A stretch of 64,000 bases of DNA from Nocardioides speluncae (GTDB lineage Bacteria > Actinomycetota > Actinomycetes > Propionibacteriales > Nocardioidaceae), in contig NZ_QEOO01000015.1 in NCBI RefSeq assembly GCF_003121585.1, forward strand, positions 62,001 to 126,000, written 5' to 3'. Both the position numbers and the translations under genes were made by a program. Below the pieces are notes generated by a model that was not told the origin of the DNA, did no database searches, and was given only the letters and a program-made list of their open reading frames with translations. The number at the start of each line of letters is the position of its first letter. The first letter of the stretch is position 1. Of this stretch, positions 17,845 to 26,538 are shown in pieces.

Positions 17845-17931
17845 GCCGGTTGGAATATCGCGCTTGATTCGTGACCGGACCGTAGTCGCGCGTTTGGGTT
17901 GGCCGACCACACGGGTGACATGATGGCGAGC

Positions 17932-20478
17932 ATGCCTGGAACCAACCTCACTCGAGACGAGGCGCGCACCCGCGCTGAGCTCCTGGACGTGACGTCGTAC
18001 TCCATCGACCTGGACCTCACGACGTCCACGACGACCTTCGCCAGCACCACCACGATCATCTTCACGTGCAGCGATCCGGGCGCTAGCACCTTCGCCGACC
18101 TGGTCGGCGCCACCGTCCACGAGATCACCCTCAACGGGCGCAGCATCGACCCCGCCACGGCGTACGCCGACAGCCGGATCCAGCTCGACGGCCTCGCCGC
18201 CGAGAACGAGCTGGTGGTCCGCGCGGACTGCACCTACAGCCGCACCGGCGAGGGCCTGCACCGGTTCGTGGACCCGGTGGACGAGCGGGTCTACCTCTAC
18301 TCGCAGTTCGAGGTGCCGGACGCGCGCCGCGTCTACACCACGTTCGAGCAGCCCGACCTGAAGTCGGTGTTCACGTTCAACGTGACCGCGCCCGCCCACT
18401 GGACGGTCATCTCCAACTCGCCGGCCCCGGAGCCCGAGCCGCTCACCGACGGCAAGGCGATCTGGCGGTTCGAGACCACCAAGCGGATGTCGACGTACAT
18501 CACCGCGCTGGTCGCCGGCGAGTACCACACCGTGATGGACGAGTACGTCGGCAAGCACGGCACCGTCGCCCTGGGCCACTACTGCCGCCAGTCGCTGAAG
18601 GACCACTTCGACACCGACGAGCTGAACGAGCTCACCAAGCAGGGCTTCGCGTTCTTCGAGGACGCCTTCGACTACCCGTACCCATTCGGCTCGTACGACC
18701 AGGCCTACGTGCCGGAGTACAACATGGGCGCGATGGAGAACGCCGGGTGCGTGACCTACCGCGACGAGTACCTCCCGCGCTCGCGCCAGGTGCACGCGTT
18801 CTACGAGCAGCGCGCCAACACGATCCTGCACGAGATGGCGCACATGTGGTTCGGCGACCTGGTCACCATGAAGTGGTGGGACGACCTGTGGCTCAACGAG
18901 TCGTTCGCCGAGTGGGCCTCCCACCACGCCCTGGTCGAGGCCACCAAGTACACCGAGGCCTGGACCGGCTTCACCAACGCCCGCAAGAACTGGGCGTACC
19001 GCCAGGACCAGCTGCCGTCGACGCACCCGATCGCGGCCGACAACTACGACCTCGAGGCCGTCGAGGTGAACTTCGACGGGATCACCTACGCCAAGGGCGC
19101 CTCGACGCTCAAGCAGCTTGTCGCCTGGGTGGGCATCGAGGGCTTCCTCGCCGGCCTGCGCGACTACTTCAAGACTCACGAGTTCGGCAACAGTGAGTTC
19201 ACCGACCTGCTCGCCGCCCTCGAGAAGGCGTCCGGCCGTGAGCTCAGCAGCTGGGCCGAGGAGTGGCTGCAGACCTCGGGCGTCAACACGCTGGCGCCGG
19301 TGTTCGAGGTCTCCGAGTCCGGCGAGTTCACCTCGTTCCAGGTCCGGCAGACCGCGATGGCCGAGTTCCCGACCATCCGGCGGCATCGTCTCGGTATCGG
19401 CCTGTACGACGAGGTCGAGGGCCGCATCGTGCGTCGCCACTCGGTCGAGATCGACATCGACGGCGACCTGACCGACGTACCCCAGCTGGTCGGCCAGCAG
19501 CAGCCGGCGCTGGTGCTGCTCAACGACGGTGACCTCACCTACGCCAAGATTCGGCTCGACGAGCGGTCGCTGCAGACGGTGATCGCCGGCATCGACAAGG
19601 TCGACGACTCGCTGGCCCGCGCGCTGCTGTGGGGCGCCACGCTGGACATGTCGCGCGACGCCGAGATGACCGCCACCGAGTACGTCGAGCTGGTGCTGCG
19701 CGGGATCGGCACCGAGACCGACCTGACCGCCGTCAGCCGGCTTCCCGTCTACGCCCGCAGCGCGGTCAACTACTTCTCCGCCCCGGAGCGGCGTGACGAG
19801 CTCAAGGCGACCTGGGAGACCGGGCTGCGCTCGCTGCTGGAGGGCGCCGAGCCCGGCACCGACCACCAGCTGGCGTTCGCCCGGGCCTACGCCTCGGCCG
19901 CCCACACCGACTCCGCGTTGGAGTTTGTGGCCGGGCTGCTCGACGGCACTGTCACGCTCGACGGGCTGACGGTGGACACGGACCTGCGCTGGACCCTGCT
20001 GGCCTCGCTGGCCGCGGCCGGCCGGGCCGACCAGGCGCGGATCGAGGAGGAGCTGGCGCGCGACAACACCATCTCCGGCCAGGAGCACGCCGCGACCGCG
20101 CTCACCCTGCGCCCCACCGCCGAGGCCAAGGCCCAGGCGTGGCGGGACGCGATCGAGCGCGACGACGTACCTAACGAGACTCAGCGCAGCATCGCCTACG
20201 CCTTCCCGGCCGCCGGCCAGGAGGAGCTGCTCGCGCCGTATCTCGAGAAGTACCTCGCCGTCGCGGACACCATCTGGGACGAGAAGGGCGTGCAGCGCGC
20301 CTCCACCGCCCTGGAGTACATGTTCCCGATGCCGCTGGTGTCCGAGGAGTCCGTCGCCCGGATCGACGCCTGGCTCGAGTCCTCGTCCGCCAACCCCGCC
20401 GCCAAGCGCTACGTCAGCGAAGGCCGCTCCGAGATGGTCCGCGCCCTCGCCGCCCAGGCCAAGGACGCCAGTCGCTGA
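17932..20478 (+). CDS. pepN: Aminopeptidase N (M1 family zinc peptidase)
   Basis: An 848-residue cytoplasmic M1 peptidase removing N-terminal residues from peptides. The exopeptidase motif GAMEN is at 266-270, the zinc site HEMAH at 300-304, and the third ligand is E323 in NESFAEW. N-terminal saddle and C-terminal helical ERAP1-like domains are present, giving the normal actinobacterial length. The start ATG at 17932 gives MPGTNLTRDEARTR, the usual beginning of the family. It is monocistronic, divergent from chrA and followed by paired hairpins. Confidence 0.97.
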   Translation: MPGTNLTRDEARTRAELLDVTSYSIDLDLTTSTTTFASTTTIIFTCSDPGASTFADLVGATVHEITLNGRSIDPATAYADSRIQLDGLAAENELVVRADCTYSRTGEGLHRFVDPVDERVYLYSQFEVPDARRVYTTFEQPDLKSVFTFNVTAPAHWTVISNSPAPEPEPLTDGKAIWRFETTKRMSTYITALVAGEYHTVMDEYVGKHGTVALGHYCRQSLKDHFDTDELNELTKQGFAFFEDAFDYPYPFGSYDQAYVPEYNMGAMENAGCVTYRDEYLPRSRQVHAFYEQRANTILHEMAHMWFGDLVTMKWWDDLWLNESFAEWASHHALVEATKYTEAWTGFTNARKNWAYRQDQLPSTHPIAADNYDLEAVEVNFDGITYAKGASTLKQLVAWVGIEGFLAGLRDYFKTHEFGNSEFTDLLAALEKASGRELSSWAEEWLQTSGVNTLAPVFEVSESGEFTSFQVRQTAMAEFPTIRRHRLGIGLYDEVEGRIVRRHSVEIDIDGDLTDVPQLVGQQQPALVLLNDGDLTYAKIRLDERSLQTVIAGIDKVDDSLARALLWGATLDMSRDAEMTATEYVELVLRGIGTETDLTAVSRLPVYARSAVNYFSAPERRDELKATWETGLRSLLEGAEPGTDHQLAFARAYASAAHTDSALEFVAGLLDGTVTLDGLTVDTDLRWTLLASLAAAGRADQARIEEELARDNTISGQEHAATALTLRPTAEAKAQAWRDAIERDDVPNETQRSIAYAFPAAGQEELLAPYLEKYLAVADTIWDEKGVQRASTALEYMFPMPLVSEESVARIDAWLESSSANPAAKRYVSEGRSEMVRALAAQAKDASR

Positions 20479-20500
20479 CCGGGCACAACTGACGCTCTGG

Positions 20501-20590
20501 CGGTTTCACAAGGTCCCTTGTGAAACCGTCCCAGCCCGTCGGAAACTTCGCGTGGGGCGGGACAGTTTCACTAGGTCCCTTGTGAAACTG
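20501..20590. terminator. Duplicated terminator hairpin at a convergent junction
   Basis: Two near-identical hairpins lie between pepN and the convergent DUF5130 gene. The first pairs 20501-20513 with 20516-20528 perfectly around a TC loop (arm CGGTTTCACAAGG). The second pairs 20563-20575 with 20578-20590 with one mismatch (arm CAGTTTCACTAGG). The repeated unit suggests duplication. Immediately after the pepN stop, GTCGCTGACCGGGCACAA (20472-20489) is identical to the sequence at 62367-62384. Confidence 0.85.
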
Positions 20591-20600
20591 CCCGCGCCGC

Positions 20601-20993
20601 CTACTCCCCTGCGTGCAGGGTCTGCGGAGCGCGGCCGTGCTCGGCGAGCAGGTTGATGCCGCGGCGTAGGCCGCCGACCAGGTCGCCGGAGGCGAAGGCG
20701 GTCTTCATGTCGGCGGCGGCGAGTTCGACCTCGTTGTCGGTGAGCTTGCGGCGTACCCAGTCGCCGGTCACGATCTCCAGGGCGCGGGCGGTGGGGTCGA
20801 CCAGGATCAGGATGCTGCGGCCGGGGGCGACCAGGGAGCGGTGCAGCTTGGTGGCGAACTGGCGTGGCTCGCCGTCGGCCTTGCCGACGAAGACCGAGAA
20901 CTCGATCCGGCTGAGCTGCTCGGCCTTGCGGATCGTCTCGTCGATCGAGCCGCGCTCGTGGCTGTTGAAGTAGTCACCACCGGCCACTTGCAC
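20601..20993 (-). CDS. DUF5130 (TPM-like) domain protein
   Basis: About 130 residues. LSRIEFSVFVGKADGEPR, ATKLHRSLVAPGRSILILVD and LEIVTGDWVRRKLTDNEV follow the pattern of the TPM-phosphatase-like DUF5130 proteins of actinobacteria. The conserved VDP and VTG turn motifs are present. Function unknown. Several GTG codons near 20987-20996 could start it; the one at 20993 is about 6 nt after AGAGG. It overlaps the upstream membrane-protein gene by 20 bp, so they form an operon. Confidence 0.78.
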   Translation of the reverse strand: MQVAGGDYFNSHERGSIDETIRKAEQLSRIEFSVFVGKADGEPRQFATKLHRSLVAPGRSILILVDPTARALEIVTGDWVRRKLTDNEVELAAADMKTAFASGDLVGGLRRGINLLAEHGRAPQTLHAGE

Positions 20994-21339
20994 CACCGAC
21001 CTCTGTGTCCGCCGCGTCGTCGCTGCTCGGCGCGGTGAGCTCGGCGGCGCCCTGCCGCGGGCCGCCGAACCACTCGTCCTCCGCACCGACCGCGCCGGGA
21101 GCGATCCGCTCACCCTTCACGAACGCCGGCACGTAGACGAAGAAGGCGATCAGCAGCGCGAGCCCGAGCGGGATCAGCCCGACCACCAGCAGTGCGTGGA
21201 AGTTGTTGACGGGGTCCGGCTCGCTCCAGCCGTTGGGCACATCGGCGGACGCCGGGGTCGCGAGCAGCGTGGCCCCCGCAACCAGACAGCTGGCGGCGGC
21301 GGTGACGATGAGACGCAGGAAGCGGCGAGAGTTGGTCAC
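20974..21339 (-). CDS. Small exported or membrane protein (121 aa)
   Basis: An N-terminal signal-like segment (RRFLRLIVTAAASCLVAG, ending ATPASADV, a plausible AxA cleavage site) is followed by one strong membrane helix (ALLVVGLIPLGLALLIAFFVYVP) and a short acidic cytoplasmic tail. I do not recognise a named family. It precedes and overlaps the DUF5130 gene; DUF5130 proteins are often next to small membrane proteins, which suggests a shared envelope role. This is inference. Confidence 0.75.
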   Translation of the reverse strand: MTNSRRFLRLIVTAAASCLVAGATLLATPASADVPNGWSEPDPVNNFHALLVVGLIPLGLALLIAFFVYVPAFVKGERIAPGAVGAEDEWFGGPRQGAAELTAPSSDDAADTEVGGASGRW

Positions 21340-21411
21340 AGCGCAACGATATCGGCAACCCGCACTCCCCCGTCACCGCAGCCGCTGGTTGTGCGTCACA
21401 TACTGGTCCCC

Positions 21412-22449
21412 ATGCCTGTGTCGCCTGCGCCGTACCTGCTCCCCCTGGCCGATCCCTGCGACGCCGACCAGACGACCTGTCGGCTGATGTGGGACCTCAC
21501 CAGCAACGAGACCGCCGCCCGGGCCGCCGACGTCGTGATCGGCCGGCCGCTGGCGGTGGTTGGGCTCGTGGTGCTCGGGCTGGTTGCCCGCTGGGTCCTG
21601 CACCGGCTGATCGACCGGCTGGTACGCCGCGCCGAGGACGGCGTACTCCCGGGCCGGATCAGCACCATCACCCTCGGCGGCAGCTCGGTCGGCGCCGCGC
21701 TCGGGGTCACCGAGGACCCGGCCACCAACCGGCGGGTGCAACGCGCACGGACCATGGGCTCGCTGCTGAAGAGCATCGTGACCGGCGTGATCTTCACGAT
21801 TGTGGTGATCATGTCGATCTCGGAGATCGGCTACGACATCGGCCCGCTGATCGCGGGCGCGGGCATCCTCGGCGTGGCGCTCGGCTTCGGCGCGCAGAGC
21901 CTGGTCAAGGACTTCCTGTCCGGGATCTTCATGATCTTCGAGGACCAGTACGGCGTCGGCGACGTGATCGACGCCGGCGAGGCCAGCGGCACCGTCGAGG
22001 CGGTCGGGCTGCGCGTGACCCGGCTGCGCGACGTCAACGGCACGGTCTGGTACGTCCGCAACGGCGAGGTGCTGCGGATCGGCAACATGAGCCAGAACTG
22101 GGCGCGGACCGTGCTCGACATCGCCGTCTCCTACAACCAGGACCTGGCAAAGATCCGGCGCGTGCTCAAGGAGGTCGCCCACGACCTGTGGGAGGACGAC
22201 GAGTTCAAGGGCAGGGTGATCGAGGAGCCCGAGGTCTGGGGCGTCGAGGCGCTCGGCCCGGACACGGTGACGGTCCGGGTCACCCTCAAGACCGCTCCGA
22301 TGGAGCAGTGGGCAATCGCCCGCGAGCTCCGCGAGCGGATCAAGGCCCGCTTCGACTACGAGGGCATCGAGATCCCGGTCCCGCAGCGGATGGTCTGGCA
22401 GCAGCCCGAGGGGCCGGCAGCCGAACCACCCGCCACGGGCGGGGCGTGA
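21412..22449 (+). CDS. MscS-family small-conductance mechanosensitive channel
   Basis: A 345-residue protein with a membrane helix near residues 45-65 and others before the pore-lining segment. GAGILGVALGFGAQSLVKDFLSG is the TM3/pore and adjoining helix typical of MscS, and FMIFEDQYGVGDVID begins the cytoplasmic beta domain. It releases solutes on hypo-osmotic shock. The Ala/Gly-rich packing of the pore helix is conserved. The start ATG is at 21412; the upstream extension is antisense to the divergent gene. Confidence 0.93.
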   Translation: MPVSPAPYLLPLADPCDADQTTCRLMWDLTSNETAARAADVVIGRPLAVVGLVVLGLVARWVLHRLIDRLVRRAEDGVLPGRISTITLGGSSVGAALGVTEDPATNRRVQRARTMGSLLKSIVTGVIFTIVVIMSISEIGYDIGPLIAGAGILGVALGFGAQSLVKDFLSGIFMIFEDQYGVGDVIDAGEASGTVEAVGLRVTRLRDVNGTVWYVRNGEVLRIGNMSQNWARTVLDIAVSYNQDLAKIRRVLKEVAHDLWEDDEFKGRVIEEPEVWGVEALGPDTVTVRVTLKTAPMEQWAIARELRERIKARFDYEGIEIPVPQRMVWQQPEGPAAEPPATGGA

Positions 22450-22450
22450 C

Positions 22451-22885
22451 TCAGGGCAGCAGGGTCGCTTCGAGGGTGATCGAGGGAACCGCCTTCAGCG
22501 CCTGGCTGACCGGACAGTTGGCCTTCGCGGTCTCGGCGGCGGCCTGGAAGTCCTCCTCGGACAGCCCGGGAACCTTGGCCTGCACGGTCAGCTTGATCCC
22601 GGTGATGCCCTCACCCGGCTGGAAGGTGACGTCGGCCTGGGTGTCCAGCGACTCGACCGTGTGGCCGGCGCCGGCCAGGCCGTGAGAGAACGCCATCGAG
22701 TAGCAGGCCGAGTGCGCGGCCGCGATCAGCTCCTCCGGCGAGGTCTTGCCGTTGGCCTCCTCGTCAGTTCGCGCCGGCCAGGACACGTCGTACGTGCCGA
22801 GACCCGACGACTTGAGCGTGACCTGCCCTGCTCCTTGGAGAAGGTTGCCCTCCCAGTGAGTCTGGGCGGTGCGGGTCGCTGCCAT
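22451..22885 (-). CDS. OsmC/Ohr-family peroxiredoxin-like protein
   Basis: A 144-residue OsmC-fold protein. The two redox cysteines sit in HSACYSMAFS and ANCPVSQAL, the expected helices for reducing organic hydroperoxides. The active-site Glu is provided by SPEELIAAA. The family acts with lipoylated proteins or low-molecular-weight thiols. The start ATG (22883-22885) has GAAGGAG 7 nt upstream. It converges with mscS with a 1-bp gap, and is divergent from the truncated haemoglobin gene. Confidence 0.92.
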   Translation of the reverse strand: MAATRTAQTHWEGNLLQGAGQVTLKSSGLGTYDVSWPARTDEEANGKTSPEELIAAAHSACYSMAFSHGLAGAGHTVESLDTQADVTFQPGEGITGIKLTVQAKVPGLSEEDFQAAAETAKANCPVSQALKAVPSITLEATLLP

Positions 22886-22974
22886 GGGTTGCTCCTTCGA
22901 CTTTCGTGGTCTGGTCAAGGCGAGTCTTCCACGCCGATGTGCGGCCCGGTTGGACCGCTCGGCAGAATGGGGTG

Positions 22975-23358
22975 GTGAGTACCTTCTACGACGAGGTCGG
23001 CGGCTTCGAGACGTTCCGCAAGCTCGTCGACCGTTTCTACGCCGGCGTCGCGACCGATGAGGTGCTCCGCCCGATGTACCCGGAGGAGGACCTCGGTCCG
23101 GCGGCGGAGCGGTTCACGCTGTTCCTCGTGCAGTACTGGGGCGGCCCGACGACGTACTCCGAGCAGCGCGGCCACCCACGGCTGCGGATGCGGCATGCGC
23201 CGTTCGAGGTGACGCCACGGGCCCGCGACCACTGGCTGAAGCACTTCCGGGCCGCGATGGACGAGATCGGGCTGACGCCGGAGCAGGACGCAAAGCTGTG
23301 GGACTACGTCACCCACGCCGCGCAGTTCATGATCAACACGCTGGAGTCCCCCGCCTGA
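22975..23358 (+). CDS. glbO: Group 2 truncated haemoglobin (trHbO)
   Basis: A 127-residue 2-on-2 globin. FETFRKLVDRFYAGV carries the B10 Tyr, RMRHAPFEVTPRARDHW contains the proximal His F8 and the G8 Trp characteristic of group II, and YSEQRGHPRLRMRH is the short E-F region. It binds oxygen and nitric oxide and is associated with stress and respiration in actinobacteria. Two GTG codons in tandem (22972 and 22975) can start it; the second is used here. Confidence 0.93.
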   Translation: MSTFYDEVGGFETFRKLVDRFYAGVATDEVLRPMYPEEDLGPAAERFTLFLVQYWGGPTTYSEQRGHPRLRMRHAPFEVTPRARDHWLKHFRAAMDEIGLTPEQDAKLWDYVTHAAQFMINTLESPA

Positions 23359-23368
23359 CCGCGGCCGG

Positions 23369-24235
23369 TCACTCGACGAGGGCGGCCCGCAGCGCGTCGA
23401 GGTACACCGCTGGGGCCGGCGCGGCCCGCTGGGTCTCGGCGTCGAAGGTCACCAGCACCACCCGCGCCCGGGCGAACACCAAGTCACCGTCGGCGACCTC
23501 CTGCTCGAAGGTGAACGAGGTCTGGCCCACCCGCGAGACCCAGGTCCACACGTCGTACGGCTGCTGGCGGAACAGGATCGGCGCCCGGTAGTCGACGTCC
23601 ATCTGCGCGATCACCATCGGAACTCGCGGCGTCCCGTCCGGCATCGCGCCGAACGCGCTGGTGATCGCCCCGATCCGGGCCTCCTGGAAGTACTCGAAGT
23701 ACTTCACGTTGTTGACGTGGCGGTAGATGTCGACGTCGGAGAAGCGCACCCGGAGCTGGTACGGATCGGTGGCCTCGGCGGGCCGGCGGCGCACGGGCGG
23801 CCTCGGCGGCACACCCGACGGCTCGTGGTACGGCGCCAGCCGGGCCCGCTCGTCCTCGGTGAACCGGCGCGGCCGCTCCGCCTCGAAGACGTACGGCGCG
23901 AGCTTGGTCGCGGCCCGCACGTAGACCACGCGGTCGCCGTCCGGCAGTGCGTCGTACACCTCGTAGGCGATGGTGAACGAGGAGGCGCTGATGTCGGTGA
24001 CCCAGCAGTCGATCAGCACCGGCTCCGGGCGGTAGGTCAGCGGCGCGACGTACGAGACGTCGCTGCGCGCGACCACCAGCGCCTCGGCCAGCTCGTCGTC
24101 GGCCCGCTCGCCGGCGACGGCGAGGAACATCGAGATCCGCGCCTCTTGCAGGTAGTCGACGTAGGTGACGTTGTTGACGTGCCCGAGCAGATCCATATCG
24201 GCCCAACGCATCGGGCACTCGTAGGTATGGCGCAC
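23369..24235 (-). CDS. Acyl-CoA thioesterase with two hotdog domains
   Basis: A 288-residue protein made of two 4HBT-type hotdog halves. Each half has the same signature: MRWADMDLLGHVNNVTYVDYLQEAR at the start and VRFSDVDIYRHVNNVKYFEYFQEAR at about residue 168. The Asp in each (DMD, DVD) is the usual catalytic acid. Internal duplication of the hotdog unit is common in actinobacterial thioesterases; substrates are unknown. The start is GTG at 24233-24235. Confidence 0.9.
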   Translation of the reverse strand: MRHTYECPMRWADMDLLGHVNNVTYVDYLQEARISMFLAVAGERADDELAEALVVARSDVSYVAPLTYRPEPVLIDCWVTDISASSFTIAYEVYDALPDGDRVVYVRAATKLAPYVFEAERPRRFTEDERARLAPYHEPSGVPPRPPVRRRPAEATDPYQLRVRFSDVDIYRHVNNVKYFEYFQEARIGAITSAFGAMPDGTPRVPMVIAQMDVDYRAPILFRQQPYDVWTWVSRVGQTSFTFEQEVADGDLVFARARVVLVTFDAETQRAAPAPAVYLDALRAALVE

Positions 24236-24289
24236 GTCGTCGATCGTGTCAGACCGCGGCGTCGACTGGCGCCGCGGTCCAGGGCTGGC

Positions 24290-24466
24290 TCAGTGGCTGT
24301 GGACGAGCCGGCCGTAGTACGTCGGGATCGACTCCTGGCGGCGGACCCGGATCCGGTGGTTGCGGGTCACGAACTCAGCGATGACGCCGATGGCCAGAGC
24401 CGCACCGAGGCCGGCGATCACGAAGAAGCCGACGATCCAGGGGGTGATGGTGGGAAGCAGTTCCAT
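24290..24466 (-). CDS. Small single-span membrane protein (58 aa)
   Basis: One hydrophobic helix (PWIVGFFVIAGLGAALAIG...) is followed by a basic cytoplasmic stretch (RNHRIRVRRQ). The ATG at 24464-24466 has AAAGGA upstream. It is divergent from a TetR gene with twin operators in between, so it is very probably controlled by that repressor. I do not recognise the family. It could be a small accessory of a membrane process. Confidence 0.7.
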   Translation of the reverse strand: MELLPTITPWIVGFFVIAGLGAALAIGVIAEFVTRNHRIRVRRQESIPTYYGRLVHSH

Positions 24467-24479
24467 GATGGCCAATCCT

Positions 24480-24512
24480 TTCTACGTTTGTAGAGTTTCT
24501 ACATGTGTAGAA
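24480..24512. promoter_or_regulatory. Twin palindromic operators for the adjacent TetR regulator
   Basis: Two 16-bp palindromes lie 17 bp apart: TTCTACGTTTGTAGAG (24480-24495) and TTCTACATGTGTAGAA (24497-24512). The consensus is TTCTAC-N4-GTAGAA. They lie between the divergent starts of the small membrane protein (24466) and the TetR gene (24563), the normal place for a TetR autoregulatory site. Confidence 0.8.
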
Positions 24513-24562
24513 GATACGCCGATCCCACGGCCGGATCAAGTTCGCCGGTAGTGTCGTTCGTC

Positions 24563-25165
24563 ATGGAGTCGGCCGCACCCCTCAGCCCGCGCATGAAGGT
24601 GCTGATGGACGCGTCGATCGCGGTGGTCGGCGCGCACGGCACCCGCGGCCTCACCCACCGCGCTGTCGACCGCGAGGTCGGCCTCCCTGAAGGCAGCTGC
24701 TCGGCCTACCTACGGACCCGGCAGGCACTGCTGGTCGCACTGACGAGGTACGTCGCCGCGCAGCTCTCGGCCGACGTCTCCGAGCTGGGCGAGGAGCTCG
24801 CCGGCTGTCCGGGCGACGACCCGCGTGCCGTCGAGGCTACGACCCGGCTGATCCTCAAGTGGCTCGACAGCCCCGGCCTGGTGGTCACCCGGCTGGAGCT
24901 GGCCACCGAGGCCTCCCGCAACCCGGAGCTCGCGGACCTGTTCGCCGACTGGCGCCGCGACCTGGTCACCCTGGTCGACGACATCGTGGCGGCCAGCGGC
25001 AAGGAGCACAGCGCCAGCCGCGCGGAGACGCTGGTGGCGGCGTACGACGGGACGCTGCTGGGCGCGCTGCTCAAGCCGCCCACCGAGCGGCCCGACTACG
25101 TCCGCGACCGGATCTCGATGCTGATGGGCTCGCTGGCCACGCCGCAGACCGTCCTGGAGTCCTAG
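24563..25165 (+). CDS. TetR/AcrR-family transcriptional regulator
   Basis: A 200-residue repressor. The N-terminal HTH is seen in MDASIAVVGAHGTRGLTHRAVDREVG, then GLPEGSCSAYLRTRQALLVA as the recognition helix and following helix. The C-terminal helical domain, resembling the TetR_C class used by YxaF/LmrA-like regulators, would bind a ligand that is not predictable. The start ATG at 24563 follows the twin operators. It converges with the MFS gene and their stop codons share CTAG. The MFS transporter is not obviously in its promoter's reach. Confidence 0.88.
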   Translation: MESAAPLSPRMKVLMDASIAVVGAHGTRGLTHRAVDREVGLPEGSCSAYLRTRQALLVALTRYVAAQLSADVSELGEELAGCPGDDPRAVEATTRLILKWLDSPGLVVTRLELATEASRNPELADLFADWRRDLVTLVDDIVAASGKEHSASRAETLVAAYDGTLLGALLKPPTERPDYVRDRISMLMGSLATPQTVLES

Positions 25166-26454
25166 CCTCCGACCACGGGCGCTGTCGGCAGGTCGCTCTT
25201 CTTGATGCCGTTGGCCTCGTCCGGCCGTCGTTCCAGCGCCAGCGCGAGTACGGCGATCAGCGCGCAACCCACCACCATCACGGCCACGAACACCGTCTCC
25301 AGCCCGTGCTGGAGGAGCAGGCCGGCCGCGACCGGGCCGGCGATCCCCGCGCCCTGGAAGGCAGCGGCGTTGATCGCGTTGTAGCGGCCGCGCAGGTGGT
25401 CGGGCGCCAGGTCGTTGGTAATCGCCGGGACGGTGGGCTGCAGCAGCGTCTCGCCGAACGCGAACACCGCGTGGAACGCGAACACGCCGAGCACCGCCGT
25501 GACGGTCCCGGGCACCAGTCCGGTGCTGCCGAGCAGGAGCCAGGAGACGACCCAGATCAGGCCCATCACCACCATCACCCGGGTACGCCGCCGACCGGAG
25601 ATCCGCGACAGCACCGAGAACTGCAGCGCCACGATCACCGCGGTGTTGATCGCGAATGCGATGCCGACCGCGCGGGTCGACACCTCCGAGACCTGCCGCG
25701 CGAACGCCGGGAAGCCCCCCTCCATCTGGCCGTAGCCGACGAACATCGCCAGGAAGGTCAGACAGGTCAGCCAGAGCACCGTCGGCTGGCGCAGGATCGC
25801 GAGATAGGTGGCCGGAACGCCCTCGGCGTCGGCGAGCGGCTGTTCGGCGCGGCCGTGGAGGTGACGGAGCGGGCCCAGCAGCAGCCCGAGCGGCACCAGC
25901 ATCGTCGCGGCGTCCACCAGGAAGATCGTGGTGAACGTCGCCGGCCGGTCGACGTCGACGAACAGCCCGCCGACCACGCCGCCCAGGCCGATCCCGAGGT
26001 TGACCAGCGCGAAGTTGACCCCGAAGTAGGTCTGCCGGACCTCGCCGGTCACCACGCTGGCGATGAGCGCGTTGAACGCCGGCCAGGAGATGCCGAAGTT
26101 GATGCCGATCAGGACGAAGGCGAGCGCCGCCACGGCCGGGGTGGTGGCGAATGCCAGCACGGTGTTGCCGACCATCATCGCGAGCGTGCCGATCAGCAGC
26201 ATCCGGCGCGCGCCGTACCGGTCGGTCAGCGAGCCGCCTGGGCCGGTGACCAGGAGCGCCACCAGCGCAATGACGCCCATCAGCGTCCCGGAGAGGCCGA
26301 GCTCGAAGCCGCGCACCTCGTGCAGGTAGATGATCGTGAACGGCAGCGTCAGGCCGCGGCCGAGGGTCTGCACGGCGACGGTGGAGAGCAGCCAGCGGCC
26401 CTCGGTCGGGAGCTGGCCCCAGAACGAGCGCAGGCCGGCGCGTTGGGTGGGCAT
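25162..26454 (-). CDS. Major facilitator superfamily transporter
   Basis: A 430-residue protein with 12 predicted membrane helices. The loop 2-3 motif is GGSLTDRYGARRMLLIG (G-x-x-x-D-R-x-G-x-R-R), the MFS hallmark, and a similar RISGRRRTRVMVV loop lies between helices 8 and 9. It is similar in layout to drug or metabolite exporters of the DHA1 type. The start ATG is at 26452-26454, giving MPTQRAGLRSFWGQLP. It is divergent from the thiolase gene. Confidence 0.9.
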   Translation of the reverse strand: MPTQRAGLRSFWGQLPTEGRWLLSTVAVQTLGRGLTLPFTIIYLHEVRGFELGLSGTLMGVIALVALLVTGPGGSLTDRYGARRMLLIGTLAMMVGNTVLAFATTPAVAALAFVLIGINFGISWPAFNALIASVVTGEVRQTYFGVNFALVNLGIGLGGVVGGLFVDVDRPATFTTIFLVDAATMLVPLGLLLGPLRHLHGRAEQPLADAEGVPATYLAILRQPTVLWLTCLTFLAMFVGYGQMEGGFPAFARQVSEVSTRAVGIAFAINTAVIVALQFSVLSRISGRRRTRVMVVMGLIWVVSWLLLGSTGLVPGTVTAVLGVFAFHAVFAFGETLLQPTVPAITNDLAPDHLRGRYNAINAAAFQGAGIAGPVAAGLLLQHGLETVFVAVMVVGCALIAVLALALERRPDEANGIKKSDLPTAPVVGG

Positions 26455-26538
26455 ATCAGGGATCGTGCCGCACGCCACCGACAGTCTGCGAGGCATTATC
26501 GTGGCCAGCGACAAACCCCCAAAGGAAACGGAGTCCCC

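Noticed and set aside
17845..20088. An open minus-strand frame continuing chrA to over 1,100 codons
   Set aside because: The extension is antisense to pepN, a clear M1 peptidase gene; its Val/Leu/Gly/Arg-rich composition is what the opposite strand of GC-rich coding DNA gives.
25162..25165. Shared CTAG stop codons of convergent genes (also at 47212-47215) as a designed feature
   Set aside because: CTAG is the natural outcome when two TAG stops meet tail to tail; interesting to see twice but needs no special explanation.
24859..26538. An in-frame N-terminal extension of the thiolase of more than 500 codons
   Set aside because: It crosses the TetR gene in another frame and the MFS gene in antisense; the canonical thiolase start lies at 26539 with a ribosome site.
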